DNA of 64,000 bases, from NCBI RefSeq assembly GCF_900880625.1, contig NZ_CAAHFB010000006.1:124001-188000 (forward strand), read 5' to 3'. Origin of the DNA: Halorhabdus rudnickae. GTDB taxonomy: Archaea; Halobacteriota; Halobacteria; Halobacteriales; Haloarculaceae. Positions 1 to 10,990 of the stretch are shown here, in pieces. Position 1 is the stretch's first letter. Every line of letters begins with the position of its first letter. A program made the translations under genes and the position numbers. The notes beneath the pieces are model-generated. The model saw nothing but the letters and a program-made list of their open reading frames with translations, ran no database searches and was not told the origin of the DNA.

Positions 1-411
1 GGCGTTGCCGCGGACGAGTTCGATCATCGAGACGCCGTTTACCTTCTCGACTTTATAGTTGACCCCGGAGAGGTCGCCCATCGCGCGACCCTTCGCGCCA
101 CCGATGCCCGCGATGGTCACTTCGTCGTGCTCGTCGATGAACGAGATGGCGCCGTCGCCGGGACAGAACGCCGTGACCTGTTTGCCGTTCTTGATCAGCT
201 GAACCCGGACACACTTTCGGATCGCCGAGTTTGGCTGTTTGGCCTCGATGCCGACCTTCTCTAAGACGATGCCCCGACCCTGAGGAGCGCCCTCGAGGGG
301 ATCGGACTTGGCCCCGAGCCCGCGCTCCCGTCGGGCGTACTTCGAGTCGGACCACCGGTGTTGCTGGCGGTCCTTCTTGAGTTTACGAGCGGCGTACTTG
401 CCGTTTGCCAT
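1..411 (-). CDS. rps12: 30S ribosomal protein uS12, 3' end outside the window
   Basis: Ribosomal protein of the small subunit decoding centre. Reading the minus strand from ATG at 411 gives a protein starting [20 protein letters not shown], with the S12 signatures [20 protein letters not shown] and [17 protein letters not shown]. 137 codons are inside the window; haloarchaeal uS12 is about 142 aa, so only a few C-terminal residues are missing. The start is the only ATG giving the conserved N-terminus. In haloarchaea this gene usually follows nusA directly and heads the rps12-rps7-EF-G block; here it is separated from nusA by two unrelated genes. Confidence 0.96.
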   Translation of the reverse strand, partial: MANGKYAARKLKKDRQQHRWSDSKYARRERGLGAKSDPLEGAPQGRGIVLEKVGIEAKQPNSAIRKCVRVQLIKNGKQVTAFCPGDGAISFIDEHDEVTIAGIGGAKGRAMGDLSGVNYKVEKVNGVSMIELVRGNA

Positions 412-437
412 AGTGACCGGGAATACCCCGTGAAGGT

Positions 438-443
438 ACTTAA
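438..443 (-). promoter_or_regulatory. Possible promoter (TTAAGT box) for rps12
   Basis: On the minus strand CTTAAGT lies about 30 nt before the rps12 start codon, the spacing of a haloarchaeal TATA box to a short-leader transcript. It would give rps12 its own promoter, needed because the normal upstream nusA gene is no longer adjacent. Confidence 0.4.
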
Positions 444-599
444 GCATCTTCTTTTCGACCCCAGTGATCCATCGGGGGTACGCTGTCCGCCCGGACCGTC
501 AGTATGCTACCGGTGCAAAATCTGCCTGCACGAGGCCACATTATCTCATTTGATACTAACAGAGCAACGCTTACACAAAGACTCGGCAATATTGCGGTA

Positions 600-3074
600 A
601 TGAGTAAGTTAGATGAGTGGCTTCCGGACCGGAACGGCAAAGAGTCTGTGTCGGAGAAGAAAACTATAGAACAGTGGTTACCGGACGGGATCAGGAAACA
701 GTACATCCGGAAATTTCTCGCGGTCGTCGTCGTATTTAGCGCTATCGTGTTACTGCTGGGTATCTACACCCAGATGACCGTCGCGACGGAGTTGACGGAG
801 AATCGCAACGAGCAACTGGCTGCTTCGGCGGATCTAACGGCAGAAAACATCAATAAGTGGATGAGCGGGAAAGAGAGCCAGGCACTAGCCCTCTCAAATG
901 ACCCAGCGATCGCGGCAAGCGACCCAAATTTGCAGAAGGTCAAAAACGCAATAGAGATCGAGGTGATGCTTCGGGACGATCTGGTTGCCATTCATTTCAT
1001 CGATACACAAGACGGCACGATCCTCGAAAGTACTGAAAACGAATTGAAAAACACAACGCTGGAATCACGAAACATCACCTGGAAATCGGGTATTCAAGGG
1101 GCGGGGCTGGAAGGGCTAACCCGGGATACCGCCGGGCGTCACGAGATTTATACCGTTGGGAACAGGTCACTCATCGGGTTTACGAGTGCGACCTCATCGT
1201 ACGGACACGCGATTATCATGGAGTACGATATAGATGAGAGAAGTGATGGGTTTCGAAACACTATCGACGGAGAAACGACACAGATCGTCTCAGCGTCCGG
1301 GACCGTACTGTTTCCGTCGAACGAGAGCAAAGCGCTGGAGCCATATTCCGACGGAGATACAAATATAACGGAGATACATCAGGACCTCAACGGAACGAAC
1401 GGCGTCTTCCAGCACGGAGAAAACGTTGTCGCGTACGCCCCGGTCGCAGGCATGGACTGGGTTGTCGTAAAGCAGGTGCCAAAAGAGAACGCCTACGCAC
1501 TCAAACAGACGGTCCAGACCGATCTGATCGTCCTGATTCTGGCGGCAGTGACGGGACTTGGGGGACTTGCATTGTTCGTCAGCCGGGATATCATTCCACG
1601 CATTACTGCGGTCAGCGACGCGGCCTCGGAGATCGCAAATGGTAACCTGAACGTCGCAATCGAAGACGAAGGCCGGATCGACGAAATAGGGCAGGTTCGT
1701 GACTCATTCAGGGAGATCAACGAGTACCTCGGTACCGTTGCGTCCCAGGCGGACGCGCTTGCTCGACAGGATTTCGACGATACATCTCTCGAATCCGATG
1801 TGCCAGGCGAACTCGGGGAGTCCCTGAAAACGATGCGAACGGATCTCCAGGAGTCGATCGAGGAAATCGAGGCCGCCCGTGAACAGGCCCAGGCCTCCAA
1901 ACAAGAGGCCCAAGCCTTGTCCGATTCGCTCCAGCAGCAAGCCAACGAATTCTCGACCGTGATGGCTGAGGCAGCCGATGGGGATCTAACCCAACGCCTT
2001 GACGAAGACGCCGACGACGAGGCGATGAGGGCGATCGCAGCGGCGGCAAACGAGATGCTCGAAGAGCTACAGGCAACCCTCCAGGAAGTTCGGTCCTTCG
2101 CCGAGGATGTGGATACGTCCGCTCGTGAGGTCGCCACCAGTGCCCAGGAAGTCCGCCGCGTCAGCGAGGATGTGAGCGGGTCCGTCCAGGAGATCGCGGA
2201 CGGTTCCGATCGGCAAGATCAGACGATCCAACAGGCGTCCGAGGAGCTAACGAACCTCTCGGCGACGATCGAGGAGGTCGCTTCGTCGGCCGAGGAAGTC
2301 GCCACCCAGTCCCAGCAAGCCGCCGAACTGGGCGAGACGGGACGGGAATATGGCTCGGATGCCCTCGAAGAGATGGACGCAGTCGAAACCAAGGCAGACG
2401 CCACGATCGACGAGGTCGAAGAACTCGAAGCCGCCATGACCGAGATCGGCGAGATCGTCGAGTTGATCGACGAGATTGCCGAGCAGACGAACATGCTCGC
2501 GCTGAATGCCTCGATCGAGGCCGCCCGTGCGGGCGAGGCAGGTGAAGGGTTCGCCGTCGTTGCCGACGAGATCAAGAGTCTCGCTGCCGAAACCGGCGAG
2601 GCGACCCAGGACATCGACCGTCGCATCCAGGAGATCCAGACGACAACTGAAGACGCCGTCTCGGATATGCGTGAAGTCGGCGACAGTGTCACGGATGGAA
2701 TAGAAGCGGTCGAGGATACGGTCCAACTGCTCGATCAACTCGTCGAACAGGTCGAGGAGGCAAACACCGGCATCCAGTCGATCAACGACGCGACTGACGA
2801 CCAGGCCAACTCCACCGAACAGGTCGTCGCGATGATGGACGAGGTCGGATCGATCAGCGAGGAGACTGCCAGGGAAGCCGAATCGGTCTCGGCGGCAGCC
2901 GAGGAACAGACGGCCTCGATCACGGAAGTGGCCGAACTGATCCAGGGACTGTCAGATCGTTCGACCGGATTACGCGACGCCGTCGAGCAGTTCCAGCTCG
3001 ACGCAGCGGAATCACACTCAGACTCCAGAACGCCAGGTGACACGGCCGCGGCCGACGGCGGCAGCCCGGACTGA
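600..3074 (+). CDS. Transmembrane methyl-accepting chemotaxis transducer (Htr family)
   Basis: Membrane receptor that passes an external signal to CheA/CheW and the archaellum motor. The 824-aa product has TM1 at about 39-56, an extracellular segment of about 250 aa (57-307, Cache-like length), TM2 at about 308-330, a HAMP domain, a second HAMP-like stretch and a long coiled-coil signalling domain. The hairpin tip is recognisable at about residues 628-665 ([19 protein letters not shown], then [13 protein letters not shown]). The open frame extends upstream to 504, but the ATG at 600 gives a normal cytoplasmic N-terminus before TM1. The ligand cannot be read from sequence. It is transcribed away from rps12, and no che genes lie in the window. 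Its place inside the RNA polymerase-ribosome gene block is unusual. Confidence 0.92.
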   Translation: MSKLDEWLPDRNGKESVSEKKTIEQWLPDGIRKQYIRKFLAVVVVFSAIVLLLGIYTQMTVATELTENRNEQLAASADLTAENINKWMSGKESQALALSNDPAIAASDPNLQKVKNAIEIEVMLRDDLVAIHFIDTQDGTILESTENELKNTTLESRNITWKSGIQGAGLEGLTRDTAGRHEIYTVGNRSLIGFTSATSSYGHAIIMEYDIDERSDGFRNTIDGETTQIVSASGTVLFPSNESKALEPYSDGDTNITEIHQDLNGTNGVFQHGENVVAYAPVAGMDWVVVKQVPKENAYALKQTVQTDLIVLILAAVTGLGGLALFVSRDIIPRITAVSDAASEIANGNLNVAIEDEGRIDEIGQVRDSFREINEYLGTVASQADALARQDFDDTSLESDVPGELGESLKTMRTDLQESIEEIEAAREQAQASKQEAQALSDSLQQQANEFSTVMAEAADGDLTQRLDEDADDEAMRAIAAAANEMLEELQATLQEVRSFAEDVDTSAREVATSAQEVRRVSEDVSGSVQEIADGSDRQDQTIQQASEELTNLSATIEEVASSAEEVATQSQQAAELGETGREYGSDALEEMDAVETKADATIDEVEELEAAMTEIGEIVELIDEIAEQTNMLALNASIEAARAGEAGEGFAVVADEIKSLAAETGEATQDIDRRIQEIQTTTEDAVSDMREVGDSVTDGIEAVEDTVQLLDQLVEQVEEANTGIQSINDATDDQANSTEQVVAMMDEVGSISEETAREAESVSAAAEEQTASITEVAELIQGLSDRSTGLRDAVEQFQLDAAESHSDSRTPGDTAAADGGSPD

Positions 3075-3124
3075 TCATCTGAGCACACCGTCTTCGGGGG
3101 GCCCATGGCTGGCGCGCCGTTAGT

Positions 3125-4285
3125 TCACAACCCCAGACCGGTGCTGTATTCCAGGGTTCCGAATCCGGGACCCAACGACGCTTCGTCGAGATGTGTCCCG
3201 TCGACGCGGCCGGAGAGACCGGACAGACGGAACATGAATTCGTTGTAGCTCCAGTGAGACGTAACCCGACCACCGAGTCGGTCGCGCTCGAGCCAGTTGC
3301 GCGCGTGGCCGTAGGTTCTGGCCACGAAACGCACGTAATCGCCGTCGTCGTTCTCGACGCGAACGTCGAAGTCCGGGTGCTCGCCTCCGTGGAGCAGTGG
3401 TTCGACAGTGACTCGATCGAATTCGACGTGACCGCTGCCGTCTCCCCAGTGCCAGAATCCGGACTGTCTGAGCGGGATCGTCAACCGTTCGAGCCGGTTC
3501 GAGGAGAAGAACTTGTAGCCCCGCCGGAGCAGTTGTGGGCCGACGAATGGAACCATCACCGAAAACGACGTCCCGTCCGGAAAGATCGCCCAGATCCACT
3601 TCCAGGGGAACAGCGGCATGTCGAAACACACGCGCTGAAAGTAACACGACCCGGAGAGGGTCTCTTCGCCGTCGGGGAGGTCGAATCGCCCCTCGAAATC
3701 CATCTGACGCATGGCGACGACCTCGACGCCACCCAACGGTGTATCGATATTCAGTGAGTGATGCGGGGCAGTCATCTTCGAATCGAGTTCGCCCCACGCC
3801 TCGAAGGTCGCTTCGACGTCCTGGCCGACGACTTGCGCTTCTAGCCCGACGGGACGATCCGAAAGGGCAGCGATCTCGCTGCCGCGCCGGGTCCCCTCTT
3901 CGTCGTCTACCCAGGCTTCGAGTCGCTGGTCCTCCTGAGAGAGAACGGCCTCGGCTGGTTGCTTGACGAGATGATCGTGAACCTGGTCGTCGTCGCCGGC
4001 CCACCCGACCGTCGTGGCATTGAACCGGTCGATACCCCCGCCAATGGGTCGGTCCAGATCCATTCCCTGTGCCGGAAGACCGTTGACGCGACACTGATCG
4101 CCCACGCCGGCAGCGATCGAGAACATGAGCTGTCGTGGCCCGTACCCCGCCTCACCCTCGGGGAACAACAGGAAAAACCACCACGAGGAGGAACTCCAGT
4201 TCTGGCGATCCGGGTTTTGAGACCAGATCTTCTCGAAGACGCGCTGGTGCTCGGACAGGGGCCGGTCTGCAAACTCATCAGTCAT
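3125..4285 (-). CDS. Conserved-looking hypothetical protein, 386 aa
   Basis: I do not recognise this gene with confidence. The product is acidic with typical haloarchaeal codon use. It is rich in tryptophan and aromatic residues in beta-like stretches (SSSSWWFFLLFPEG near the N-terminus, FPWKWIWAIFPDG mid-protein, WSYNEF near the C-terminus). That pattern recalls lipocalin-like CrtC/AttH or carotenoid-hydratase-type beta-barrels, but I see no decisive motif. There is no signal peptide or membrane segment. It is convergent with the transducer (50-bp gap) and lies 164 bp upstream of nusA, in the direction of the RNA polymerase operon. With the transducer it forms the insert between nusA and rps12. 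Confidence 0.75.
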   Translation of the reverse strand: MTDEFADRPLSEHQRVFEKIWSQNPDRQNWSSSSWWFFLLFPEGEAGYGPRQLMFSIAAGVGDQCRVNGLPAQGMDLDRPIGGGIDRFNATTVGWAGDDDQVHDHLVKQPAEAVLSQEDQRLEAWVDDEEGTRRGSEIAALSDRPVGLEAQVVGQDVEATFEAWGELDSKMTAPHHSLNIDTPLGGVEVVAMRQMDFEGRFDLPDGEETLSGSCYFQRVCFDMPLFPWKWIWAIFPDGTSFSVMVPFVGPQLLRRGYKFFSSNRLERLTIPLRQSGFWHWGDGSGHVEFDRVTVEPLLHGGEHPDFDVRVENDDGDYVRFVARTYGHARNWLERDRLGGRVTSHWSYNEFMFRLSGLSGRVDGTHLDEASLGPGFGTLEYSTGLGL

Positions 4286-4449
4286 CGATCGTACCTGTCG
4301 ATGGGGTCGCCCAACAAAGCGTGCATCGGTTTCGAACGATCGACTGGGCGGTAAGCGCCGTCATCACGGAGAGATGGCAACCAACCTGTTTGTGCTGTCA
4401 GAAGTGTATCGTCGAGCCGATAGACGGCCCGAGTCGGTGAGCGGCCCGG

Positions 4450-4884
4450 TTACGCCTCGACGACTTCGACGTCCGCAAGCTCGAAGTGCCGGGCGGCGAG
4501 TTCGCGTGCGAGTTCGATGCGTCGCCCGTCAGTACCGATCGCAGCCCCAATATCACGCTCGTCGACGTCCGCGACGGCGATCAGTCCGTCCTCGCGGTCT
4601 TCGATCGTGACCTCGTGGACCGCCGCGGGGGCCAGAGCGTTAGCGACGAACCCCTCTGGCGTCGGCGCGTCCTCGACGAGCGTGACGTCACGACCGAACC
4701 GGTCCTCGATCCGTTCGACCGTCTGTCCGTCCGTTCCGATCGCTTTCCCGATATCGCCAGCTGCGACGACGAAGGCGACGCGGTCGTGCTCGTCGTCGAG
4801 GACGCAGTCCGTGACAGTGACGTCGGCGACGTCCTCGGCGAGTGCGATCGCCCGGCGTGCCTCGTCCGACAGCGAGATCGTCAT
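4450..4884 (-). CDS. nusA: NusA-like transcription termination/antitermination protein
   Basis: Short archaeal NusA (144 aa) made of two KH domains without the S1 and acidic domains of bacterial NusA; binds RNA near the polymerase. The two KH GxxG loops are visible as GKAIGTDGQTVE (about residues 46-57) and GAAIGTDGRRIE (about 112-123). It follows rpoA2 by 3 nt and is clearly in the polymerase operon. The conserved next gene (rps12) is not the neighbour here. Confidence 0.93.
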   Translation of the reverse strand: MTISLSDEARRAIALAEDVADVTVTDCVLDDEHDRVAFVVAAGDIGKAIGTDGQTVERIEDRFGRDVTLVEDAPTPEGFVANALAPAAVHEVTIEDREDGLIAVADVDERDIGAAIGTDGRRIELARELAARHFELADVEVVEA

Positions 4885-4887
4885 GCG

Positions 4888-6120
4888 TCAGTCGGCCGTA
4901 CCGCCGGTGTTGGATCCCATCCGGAGATCGACGTCGCCGGTGCCCAGTTTGATCGGCTTGCCGACGATGACGTTCTCGGTGACGCCGTTGAGGTCGTCGA
5001 TCTCACCGTGGATCGCGGCGTCGAGCAGGTGGGAAACGGTGACCTCGAAGGCCGCCCGCGCCAGCACGGAGTCCTTGCTGCCGGAGATGCCGTGCCGGCC
5101 GATGGATTCGATGACTCCGCGGTTGGTCATGATGTCCGCGACGAGCATCAGGTGGCGGATGTTCACGTCGTCCAGGCCCTGCTCTTCGAGGGTATTCATC
5201 GTCTCGTCGATGATGGCCTCGCGGGCGGCTTCGACGCCGAGGTTGCTGTAGATCTCGTGAATGTTGTTACAGGTCGTCCGAGAGGCGTCGACGCCCTCGA
5301 TGCCGAGCACGTCGCCGAAGGCCGACCCCTCCGTGTAGAGGACAAATTCCTCGCCCTCTTCGAGTTCCTCCTTGCGGATGACGACCCGCGAGATGTCCTC
5401 GATACCCTTGAAGACGATCTCTCGAAGCTCCTCGACCAGCTGGAGAAGGTCCCGGTAGGACGGCTCCTCGGGACCGAACTGGATGACCGTTTCCTTGCGC
5501 TGGGTCTCGACGCCCAGCTGGGTTTCGATGATCCCCGCAATCTCCTCGGCGACGCTCTCGACGCTGTCTGCGGTCGGCCAGCGCTCTCGCAGCGTCTCGG
5601 GATTGAGATCGACCTGGACGAGCATGTCCGCGACATTCGTCGAGACGTCACCCAGCGCGAGGATCCGCGTCGCCTCGATCTTCCAGACGACCTCGTGGGC
5701 GCGCTCGCGCTCGGTAGCATACTCGTCCTCCAGGTGGACGGTCATCATCGGCGTGTCGGGCTCCTTGCGGGCGTCGACCAGTTCGATGAGCCGCGGCAGC
5801 CCCTGTGTCACGTCGATCTCGGCGACACCCGCGTAGTGGAACGTGTTCATCGTCATCTGCGTTCCGGGTTCCCCGATCGACTGCGCCGAAACCGTCCCGA
5901 CCGGATCGAGGGGATCGACGCGTGTGTCGAGATAGCGCGATTCGACCGCAGTGGCGATCTCGTCGGCCTGCTCGACGGTGACGCCGTCGCGATCCTCGAT
6001 CGTCTCGTAGACGCGAGTCTTCAGCCGCCGGGGGAGGTCGGTATCTTCGACGACAGCAGCGACGTCTGTGTCGACGGTCTCGTAGCGGTTCGTCGGATCG
6101 TATACAACGGATTCGGACAT
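4888..6120 (-). CDS. rpoA2: DNA-directed RNA polymerase subunit A''
   Basis: C-terminal part of the archaeal largest RNA polymerase subunit, carried on a separate gene (410 aa). It contains the bridge-helix/trigger-loop-following region with [20 protein letters not shown] (about residues 85-104) and the late jaw and clamp segments ([20 protein letters not shown], then LARAAFEVT). Its ATG overlaps the stop codon of rpoA1 by one base, and nusA follows after 3 nt, so the genes are co-translated. Length and order are standard for haloarchaea. Confidence 0.97.
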   Translation of the reverse strand: MSESVVYDPTNRYETVDTDVAAVVEDTDLPRRLKTRVYETIEDRDGVTVEQADEIATAVESRYLDTRVDPLDPVGTVSAQSIGEPGTQMTMNTFHYAGVAEIDVTQGLPRLIELVDARKEPDTPMMTVHLEDEYATERERAHEVVWKIEATRILALGDVSTNVADMLVQVDLNPETLRERWPTADSVESVAEEIAGIIETQLGVETQRKETVIQFGPEEPSYRDLLQLVEELREIVFKGIEDISRVVIRKEELEEGEEFVLYTEGSAFGDVLGIEGVDASRTTCNNIHEIYSNLGVEAAREAIIDETMNTLEEQGLDDVNIRHLMLVADIMTNRGVIESIGRHGISGSKDSVLARAAFEVTVSHLLDAAIHGEIDDLNGVTENVIVGKPIKLGTGDVDLRMGSNTGGTAD

Positions 6121-9100
6121 CAGTCGTCACCCTCCGCGAGCCAGCGCTCGTCGGCGTGTTCGGAGATGTTCGTCGGCCGGGCCTCCCGACCGAGGAACTC
6201 GGCTTTCTCCTCGTCGTCGTCAAATTCGGCGTCGACGATGCGGTCGGCGATCGCCTCGACGTCGATGTCGTGATCGTTGCTCGAAGAGACATCTACCGGC
6301 GAGGTACCGTCTTCGCCGAACTCGAACTGGACGATGTCGTCGCCCGTGTCCCGGACAGTCCCGTCGTACTGAGTTTCCAGTTCCGAGAGGGCGTTGATCA
6401 GCCGCCGCTGGAGATAGCCGGACTTTGAGGTCCGGACGGCCGTGTCGACCAGGCCCTCGCGGCCACCCATCGCGTGGAAGAAGAACTCCTTTGGATCCAG
6501 TCCCTCGCGATAGGAGTGCTCGACGAACCCGTGGGCCTCCGCCGAGAGGTCGTCGGGCTGGAAGTGACTGAGGGTCCGGTCCTCGTAGCCGCGGTTGATC
6601 CGCTCGCCCCGGACAGCCTGCTGACCGACACAGCCGGCCATCTGGGTCAGGTTGAGCATCGACCCCCGCGCGCCGGAGTCAGCCATCACGACTGCTGGGT
6701 TGTCCTCAGCGAAGTGGTCCTCGGCGATGTCACCCGCACTGTCACGGGCCTGGCCGAGGGTCTGCATGATCTTCATCTCTAAGGTCTCATCAACCGTCCG
6801 GCCCGGCAGACTCTCCAGGTCGCCGCGCTCGTAGGTGTCGATGAGTTCCTCGACGCGCTCGTAGGCGTTGTCGATGGCCTCCTCGACCTGCTCGACGGCG
6901 GCCGGTGGAATCGACTCGTCGTCGATGCCGATCGAGAACCCGAAGTGCATGATCGTCCGGACTGCGAGCGTCGAAACTTCGTTGATGAAGATCCGTGCCC
7001 GAGTCTTATCGTATACCTTCGCGATCGTATCGACGATATCCCCACCGAAGGCGCCGACCGCGCTGTCGTCGATCGTCCCCTCGACGAGCTGGCCGTCCTC
7101 GATGACGACATCGTCACCGGCCTCGCTGGTGAACTCGAGGTCCATATCGTCCGGCAGCAGTTCCGAGAAGATACTCCGGCCCGTCCAGTAGTCTTGTCCG
7201 TCCTCCGTTCCGTCGGGCTCGGGCAGCGTATCGACACTGGTCGCCCGCAACAGGTCAAGCGCCTGCGTTTCGTTGAACGTCGGGTTCTGGTGGGTCAGAA
7301 GGTACATCGCGGTGACGTGGTCCTGGATCGCACCGACGATGTTCTCGCCGAACCGTGGGCTGAGCATCTGCTCTTGGACGCGCATCAGTACGCGAGCTTC
7401 GGCACGGGCCTCCTCGTTCTGGAGGGCGTGCATGTTCATCTCGTCGCCGTCGAAGTCCGCGTTGTAGGGCGGACAGACGACGGTGTTCAGCCGGAAGGTC
7501 TTGTAGGGCATCACCACGACCTCGTGGGCCATGATGGACATCCGGTGGAGACTCGGCTGGCGGTTGAAGATGATGATGTCGCCGTCGACGAGGTGACGGG
7601 CGACCTCCCAGCCGGGTTCGACCTTCTCGGCGAGTTCCTCGCAGTTCTTCTCGGTGACCTTCAGCCGGCGGCCGTCCGGTCGGCGGACGTAGTTGGCGCC
7701 CGGGTGGTCCTCCGGCCCGTTGGCGACGTACTGGCGGGCCTCCGCGAGGTTGCGCTCGTTGACGTTCATCGTCTGGGTCATCTCACTGGCGACCCGGTCG
7801 GGAACCCCGACCTCGTTGAGCGAAAGGGTCGGGTCCGGCGAGATGACTGTCCGTGCCGAGAAGTTCACACGTTTCCCGGACAGCGAGCCACGGAAGCGCC
7901 CTTCTTTGCCCTTCAGGCGTTGGGAGAGGGTCTTCAGCGGTCGCCCCGAACGATGGCGTGCCGGCGGCGTTCCGCTGATCTCGTTGTCCATGAACGTCGT
8001 AACGTGGTACTGCAGCAGCTCCCAGAGGTCTTCGATGATTAGCTGGGGCGCGCCGGCCTCGCGGTTCTCCATGAACCGCTGGTTGATCCGGATGATATCG
8101 ACCAGTTTGTGGGTGAGGTCGTCCTCTGAGCGCTGGCCGTTATCCAGCGTGATCGAGGGACGGGCCGTCACCGGCGGCACCGGCAGCACGGTGAGGATCA
8201 TCCACTCCGGCCGGGAGCGCTCGGGGTTGATCCCGATAGATTCGATGTCCTCGTCCGGGATCTCCTCGAACCAGTCCCGGATATCGCTCGGCATCAGCTT
8301 GTCCATGTCCTCGTCGAGCAGGTACGAGCTGGAACTCTCGATGTCCAGTTGCTCGCCGAGATGTTCCTCTAAGTCGTTGAACCGGTTGAGGGCCTTGCCG
8401 ATCTTCTGGAGCGCCGAAATGTCGTTTCGGTCAGGGCGATACGTCCCCGAAAGCAACTCGCGAATGCGGGCGGCGTCGAAGGCACCGTCGATGGCCTCCT
8501 CGAGTTCGTCCGGCGTGACGGGTGCCCCCTCCGGCGGGTCCATCGCCATGCTGAGGCGCTCTTCGATCTCGGGGTGGGGAACCTCGATGATCTCGTAGTA
8601 GGTCGTCGGCTTCTCGTGTTTGATGTCGAACTGCTTGGCCCCACAGTAAGGGCATCGACTCGCCGAACGAGCCTGGCGAATGGCCGACTTCAACACGTCG
8701 TCTAAGTCGTCGCCGAGTTCACGCGTGCGCCGGAGTTGCTGGCTGAACTCGCGTTTCTTCTCCTCGGCAGCGGCCTCGGCGGCATCCAGGTCGACGTTCC
8801 CCTCGCCGTCGGTGAACTTCGAGGCGTCGACGGCCGTCAGCCGCGAACACTCCCGACAGGTCCCCCGTAGTAGCCGCCGGATGAGCTTCGAGAATCCGAC
8901 GTGGATCACGGGCGCGGCGAGTTCGATGTGGCCGAAGTGGCCGTTACAGGCCCCGGAGTGTTTCCCACACGTCTTGCACTCCAGGCCCGGATCGATGACG
9001 CCCAGACGAGGGTCCATCAGCCCCATGTCGATGGGGAAGCCGTCGTCGTCGTAGGTGTCGGCTGTGATGACCTTCGTCGCGCTCATCTCCCGGTACTCCT

Positions 9101-9161
9101 CGGGGTCCATCAGTCCGAAGCTGATCTTCCCGATCGCCTTGGGTGATTGTCCTGTGCTCAT
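6120..9161 (-). CDS. rpoA1: DNA-directed RNA polymerase subunit A'
   Basis: N-terminal two thirds of the largest polymerase subunit (1013 aa). The catalytic Mg-binding loop [12 protein letters not shown] is at 567-578, with Asp569, Asp571 and Asp573. Zinc sites are visible at Cys62/Cys65/Cys72/His75 ([17 protein letters not shown]), followed by CRECSR and CPYCGAK. The operon order is rpoH-rpoB2-rpoB1-rpoA1-rpoA2-nusA, with one-base gaps or overlaps throughout. Confidence 0.98.
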   Translation of the reverse strand: MSTGQSPKAIGKISFGLMDPEEYREMSATKVITADTYDDDGFPIDMGLMDPRLGVIDPGLECKTCGKHSGACNGHFGHIELAAPVIHVGFSKLIRRLLRGTCRECSRLTAVDASKFTDGEGNVDLDAAEAAAEEKKREFSQQLRRTRELGDDLDDVLKSAIRQARSASRCPYCGAKQFDIKHEKPTTYYEIIEVPHPEIEERLSMAMDPPEGAPVTPDELEEAIDGAFDAARIRELLSGTYRPDRNDISALQKIGKALNRFNDLEEHLGEQLDIESSSSYLLDEDMDKLMPSDIRDWFEEIPDEDIESIGINPERSRPEWMILTVLPVPPVTARPSITLDNGQRSEDDLTHKLVDIIRINQRFMENREAGAPQLIIEDLWELLQYHVTTFMDNEISGTPPARHRSGRPLKTLSQRLKGKEGRFRGSLSGKRVNFSARTVISPDPTLSLNEVGVPDRVASEMTQTMNVNERNLAEARQYVANGPEDHPGANYVRRPDGRRLKVTEKNCEELAEKVEPGWEVARHLVDGDIIIFNRQPSLHRMSIMAHEVVVMPYKTFRLNTVVCPPYNADFDGDEMNMHALQNEEARAEARVLMRVQEQMLSPRFGENIVGAIQDHVTAMYLLTHQNPTFNETQALDLLRATSVDTLPEPDGTEDGQDYWTGRSIFSELLPDDMDLEFTSEAGDDVVIEDGQLVEGTIDDSAVGAFGGDIVDTIAKVYDKTRARIFINEVSTLAVRTIMHFGFSIGIDDESIPPAAVEQVEEAIDNAYERVEELIDTYERGDLESLPGRTVDETLEMKIMQTLGQARDSAGDIAEDHFAEDNPAVVMADSGARGSMLNLTQMAGCVGQQAVRGERINRGYEDRTLSHFQPDDLSAEAHGFVEHSYREGLDPKEFFFHAMGGREGLVDTAVRTSKSGYLQRRLINALSELETQYDGTVRDTGDDIVQFEFGEDGTSPVDVSSSNDHDIDVEAIADRIVDAEFDDDEEKAEFLGREARPTNISEHADERWLAEGDD

Positions 9162-9162
9162 G

Positions 9163-10989
9163 TCAGACTGCGTCCTCCAGTTCGATCCGGGGCGCGATGC
9201 CCAGGGCCTTCATCTCGTCTAAGAGGAGTTTGAACGCGTAGCTCATCTCGACTTCGTGAACGTCGGTCTCCTCCTCGCAGTTCGGACAGTAGACGCGGCG
9301 TTGATCGACGTTCTCGACGGCGGTCATGCCACACTGCCCGCAAACGTTGATCCACTCCTGGTCGGACTCATCGAGCAGGCGCTCTTTGAGGGTAAGTGCG
9401 GCGCCGTGGCCGATGAAGACGTCCCGTTCCATCTCGCCGATCCGGAGGCCACCCTCGCGGGCGCGCCCTTCGGTCGGCTGGCGAGTGAGCACCTGGACTG
9501 GCCCGCGCGAGCGGGCGTGGATCTTGTTCGAGACCATGTGGTAGAGCTTCTGGTAGAAGATGGTCCCGACGAAGATCTCCGCCTCGATCTTCTCGCCCGT
9601 GATCCCCGAGTACATGACCTCCTTGCCCGAGGACTTGAAGCCGTGTTCCTCCAAGGAGTCCCGGAGTTCCTCCTCGTCCTCGCCGGTGAAGGCGGTCCCG
9701 TCGACGCGGCGTCCCTCCAAGGCCCCGACCTTCCCGCCGATCATCTCCAGAATGTGCCCGACTGTCATCCGCGAGGGCAGCGCGTGGGGATTGAGAATGA
9801 GGTCTGGCACGACGCCTTCCTCGGTGAAAGGCATGTCCTCCTGGGGGGCGATGTGGCCGACGACACCCTTCTGGCCGTGTCGTGAAGCGAACTTGTCCCC
9901 GAGTTCGGGGATCCGCTCGTCACGGACTTTGACCTTCGAGAGCTTCGAACCATCCTCGCCCTCCATCAGCGTGACGGTGTCGACGACGCCGCTCTCACCC
10001 GAGCGCATCGTGACACTCGTCTCACGGCGCTTCTGGGGGCTGAGTCCGCCCATGTCGTCCGGTTCCTCGAGGAACCGCGGCGGGCTCGTCTTTCCGAGCA
10101 GGACGGCGTTCTCTCCGACCCGTGTCTCGGGGTTGACGAGGCCGTCCTCGTCGAGATGGGTGTAGGCGTCTTCGCCGCGAGCACCCCGGACCTCGTCGTC
10201 CGGGATCTCGAAGCGGTCCTCCTGACCGCCCGGATACCGGCGTTCCTCGCCCTCGTAGGTCCGGAAGAAGTGCGAACGCGCGAGGGCACGCTCGACTGAC
10301 CCCTCGTTCATGACGAGAGCGTCCTCGATGTTGAACCCCTCGTAGGACATGACCGCGACCGTGAAGTTCTGTGCCGCCGGCCGGTCGTCGTAGCCGATCT
10401 GTTCGGTGGTCTGGGTCTTGACCATCGACAGCTGCGGGTAGTGCAGTAGGTGCTGTCGCGTGTCCGGCCGCACTCGGTAGTTGGCGCTGGGCAGCCCCAG
10501 ACTCTGCTTGATCATCCCCGATCCCATCGTAATGCGCGGACTGGCATTGTGCTCGGGGTAGGGGATCATCCCCGCGCCGATGCCGAAGATGAGCTGCGGG
10601 TCGACTTCGAGGTGGGTATGCTCTTCGGTGAGTTCTTCGTCGTCGACGGCGACGTAGATGTCCTCTTCCTCCTCGGCGTCGATAAACTCGACGTAGCCCC
10701 GATCGACGAGGTCCTCGAAAGCAAGCTCGCCGTCTTTGACGGCCTCGATCTCCTCGTCGGAGACGAGCGATTCACCGTCCCGAACGACCAACAGCGGGCG
10801 ACGCGCCCGCCCGGCGTCGGCGTTGATTATGACCTCGTCGGTGCGGTCCTTCACCGAGACGTTGACCATCTCGCTGACCTCGCCACGACGGCGGGCCTCA
10901 CGGACCTGATCGGCGAGCTGTTCCGGTTCGGGATGGGTCCCGACGAGACTTCCGTTGACGTAGACTTTGGCTTCGCGTCCCTGACTCAT
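9163..10989 (-). CDS. rpoB1: DNA-directed RNA polymerase subunit B'
   Basis: C-terminal half of the second-largest subunit (608 aa), split from B'' as in other haloarchaea. Recognisable segments include [20 protein letters not shown], the hybrid-binding region with [15 protein letters not shown], and the C-terminal clamp zinc ribbon ([11 protein letters not shown], then YCPNCEEE). One base separates it from rpoA1 and one from rpoB2. Confidence 0.97.
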   Translation of the reverse strand: MSQGREAKVYVNGSLVGTHPEPEQLADQVREARRRGEVSEMVNVSVKDRTDEVIINADAGRARRPLLVVRDGESLVSDEEIEAVKDGELAFEDLVDRGYVEFIDAEEEEDIYVAVDDEELTEEHTHLEVDPQLIFGIGAGMIPYPEHNASPRITMGSGMIKQSLGLPSANYRVRPDTRQHLLHYPQLSMVKTQTTEQIGYDDRPAAQNFTVAVMSYEGFNIEDALVMNEGSVERALARSHFFRTYEGEERRYPGGQEDRFEIPDDEVRGARGEDAYTHLDEDGLVNPETRVGENAVLLGKTSPPRFLEEPDDMGGLSPQKRRETSVTMRSGESGVVDTVTLMEGEDGSKLSKVKVRDERIPELGDKFASRHGQKGVVGHIAPQEDMPFTEEGVVPDLILNPHALPSRMTVGHILEMIGGKVGALEGRRVDGTAFTGEDEEELRDSLEEHGFKSSGKEVMYSGITGEKIEAEIFVGTIFYQKLYHMVSNKIHARSRGPVQVLTRQPTEGRAREGGLRIGEMERDVFIGHGAALTLKERLLDESDQEWINVCGQCGMTAVENVDQRRVYCPNCEEETDVHEVEMSYAFKLLLDEMKALGIAPRIELEDAV

Positions 10990-10990
10990 G

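Noticed and set aside
4486-6273. 595-codon plus-strand open frame opposite nusA and rpoA2
   Set aside because: Antisense shadow: high-GC third positions leave stops rare on the other strand. The minus-strand polymerase genes are certain.
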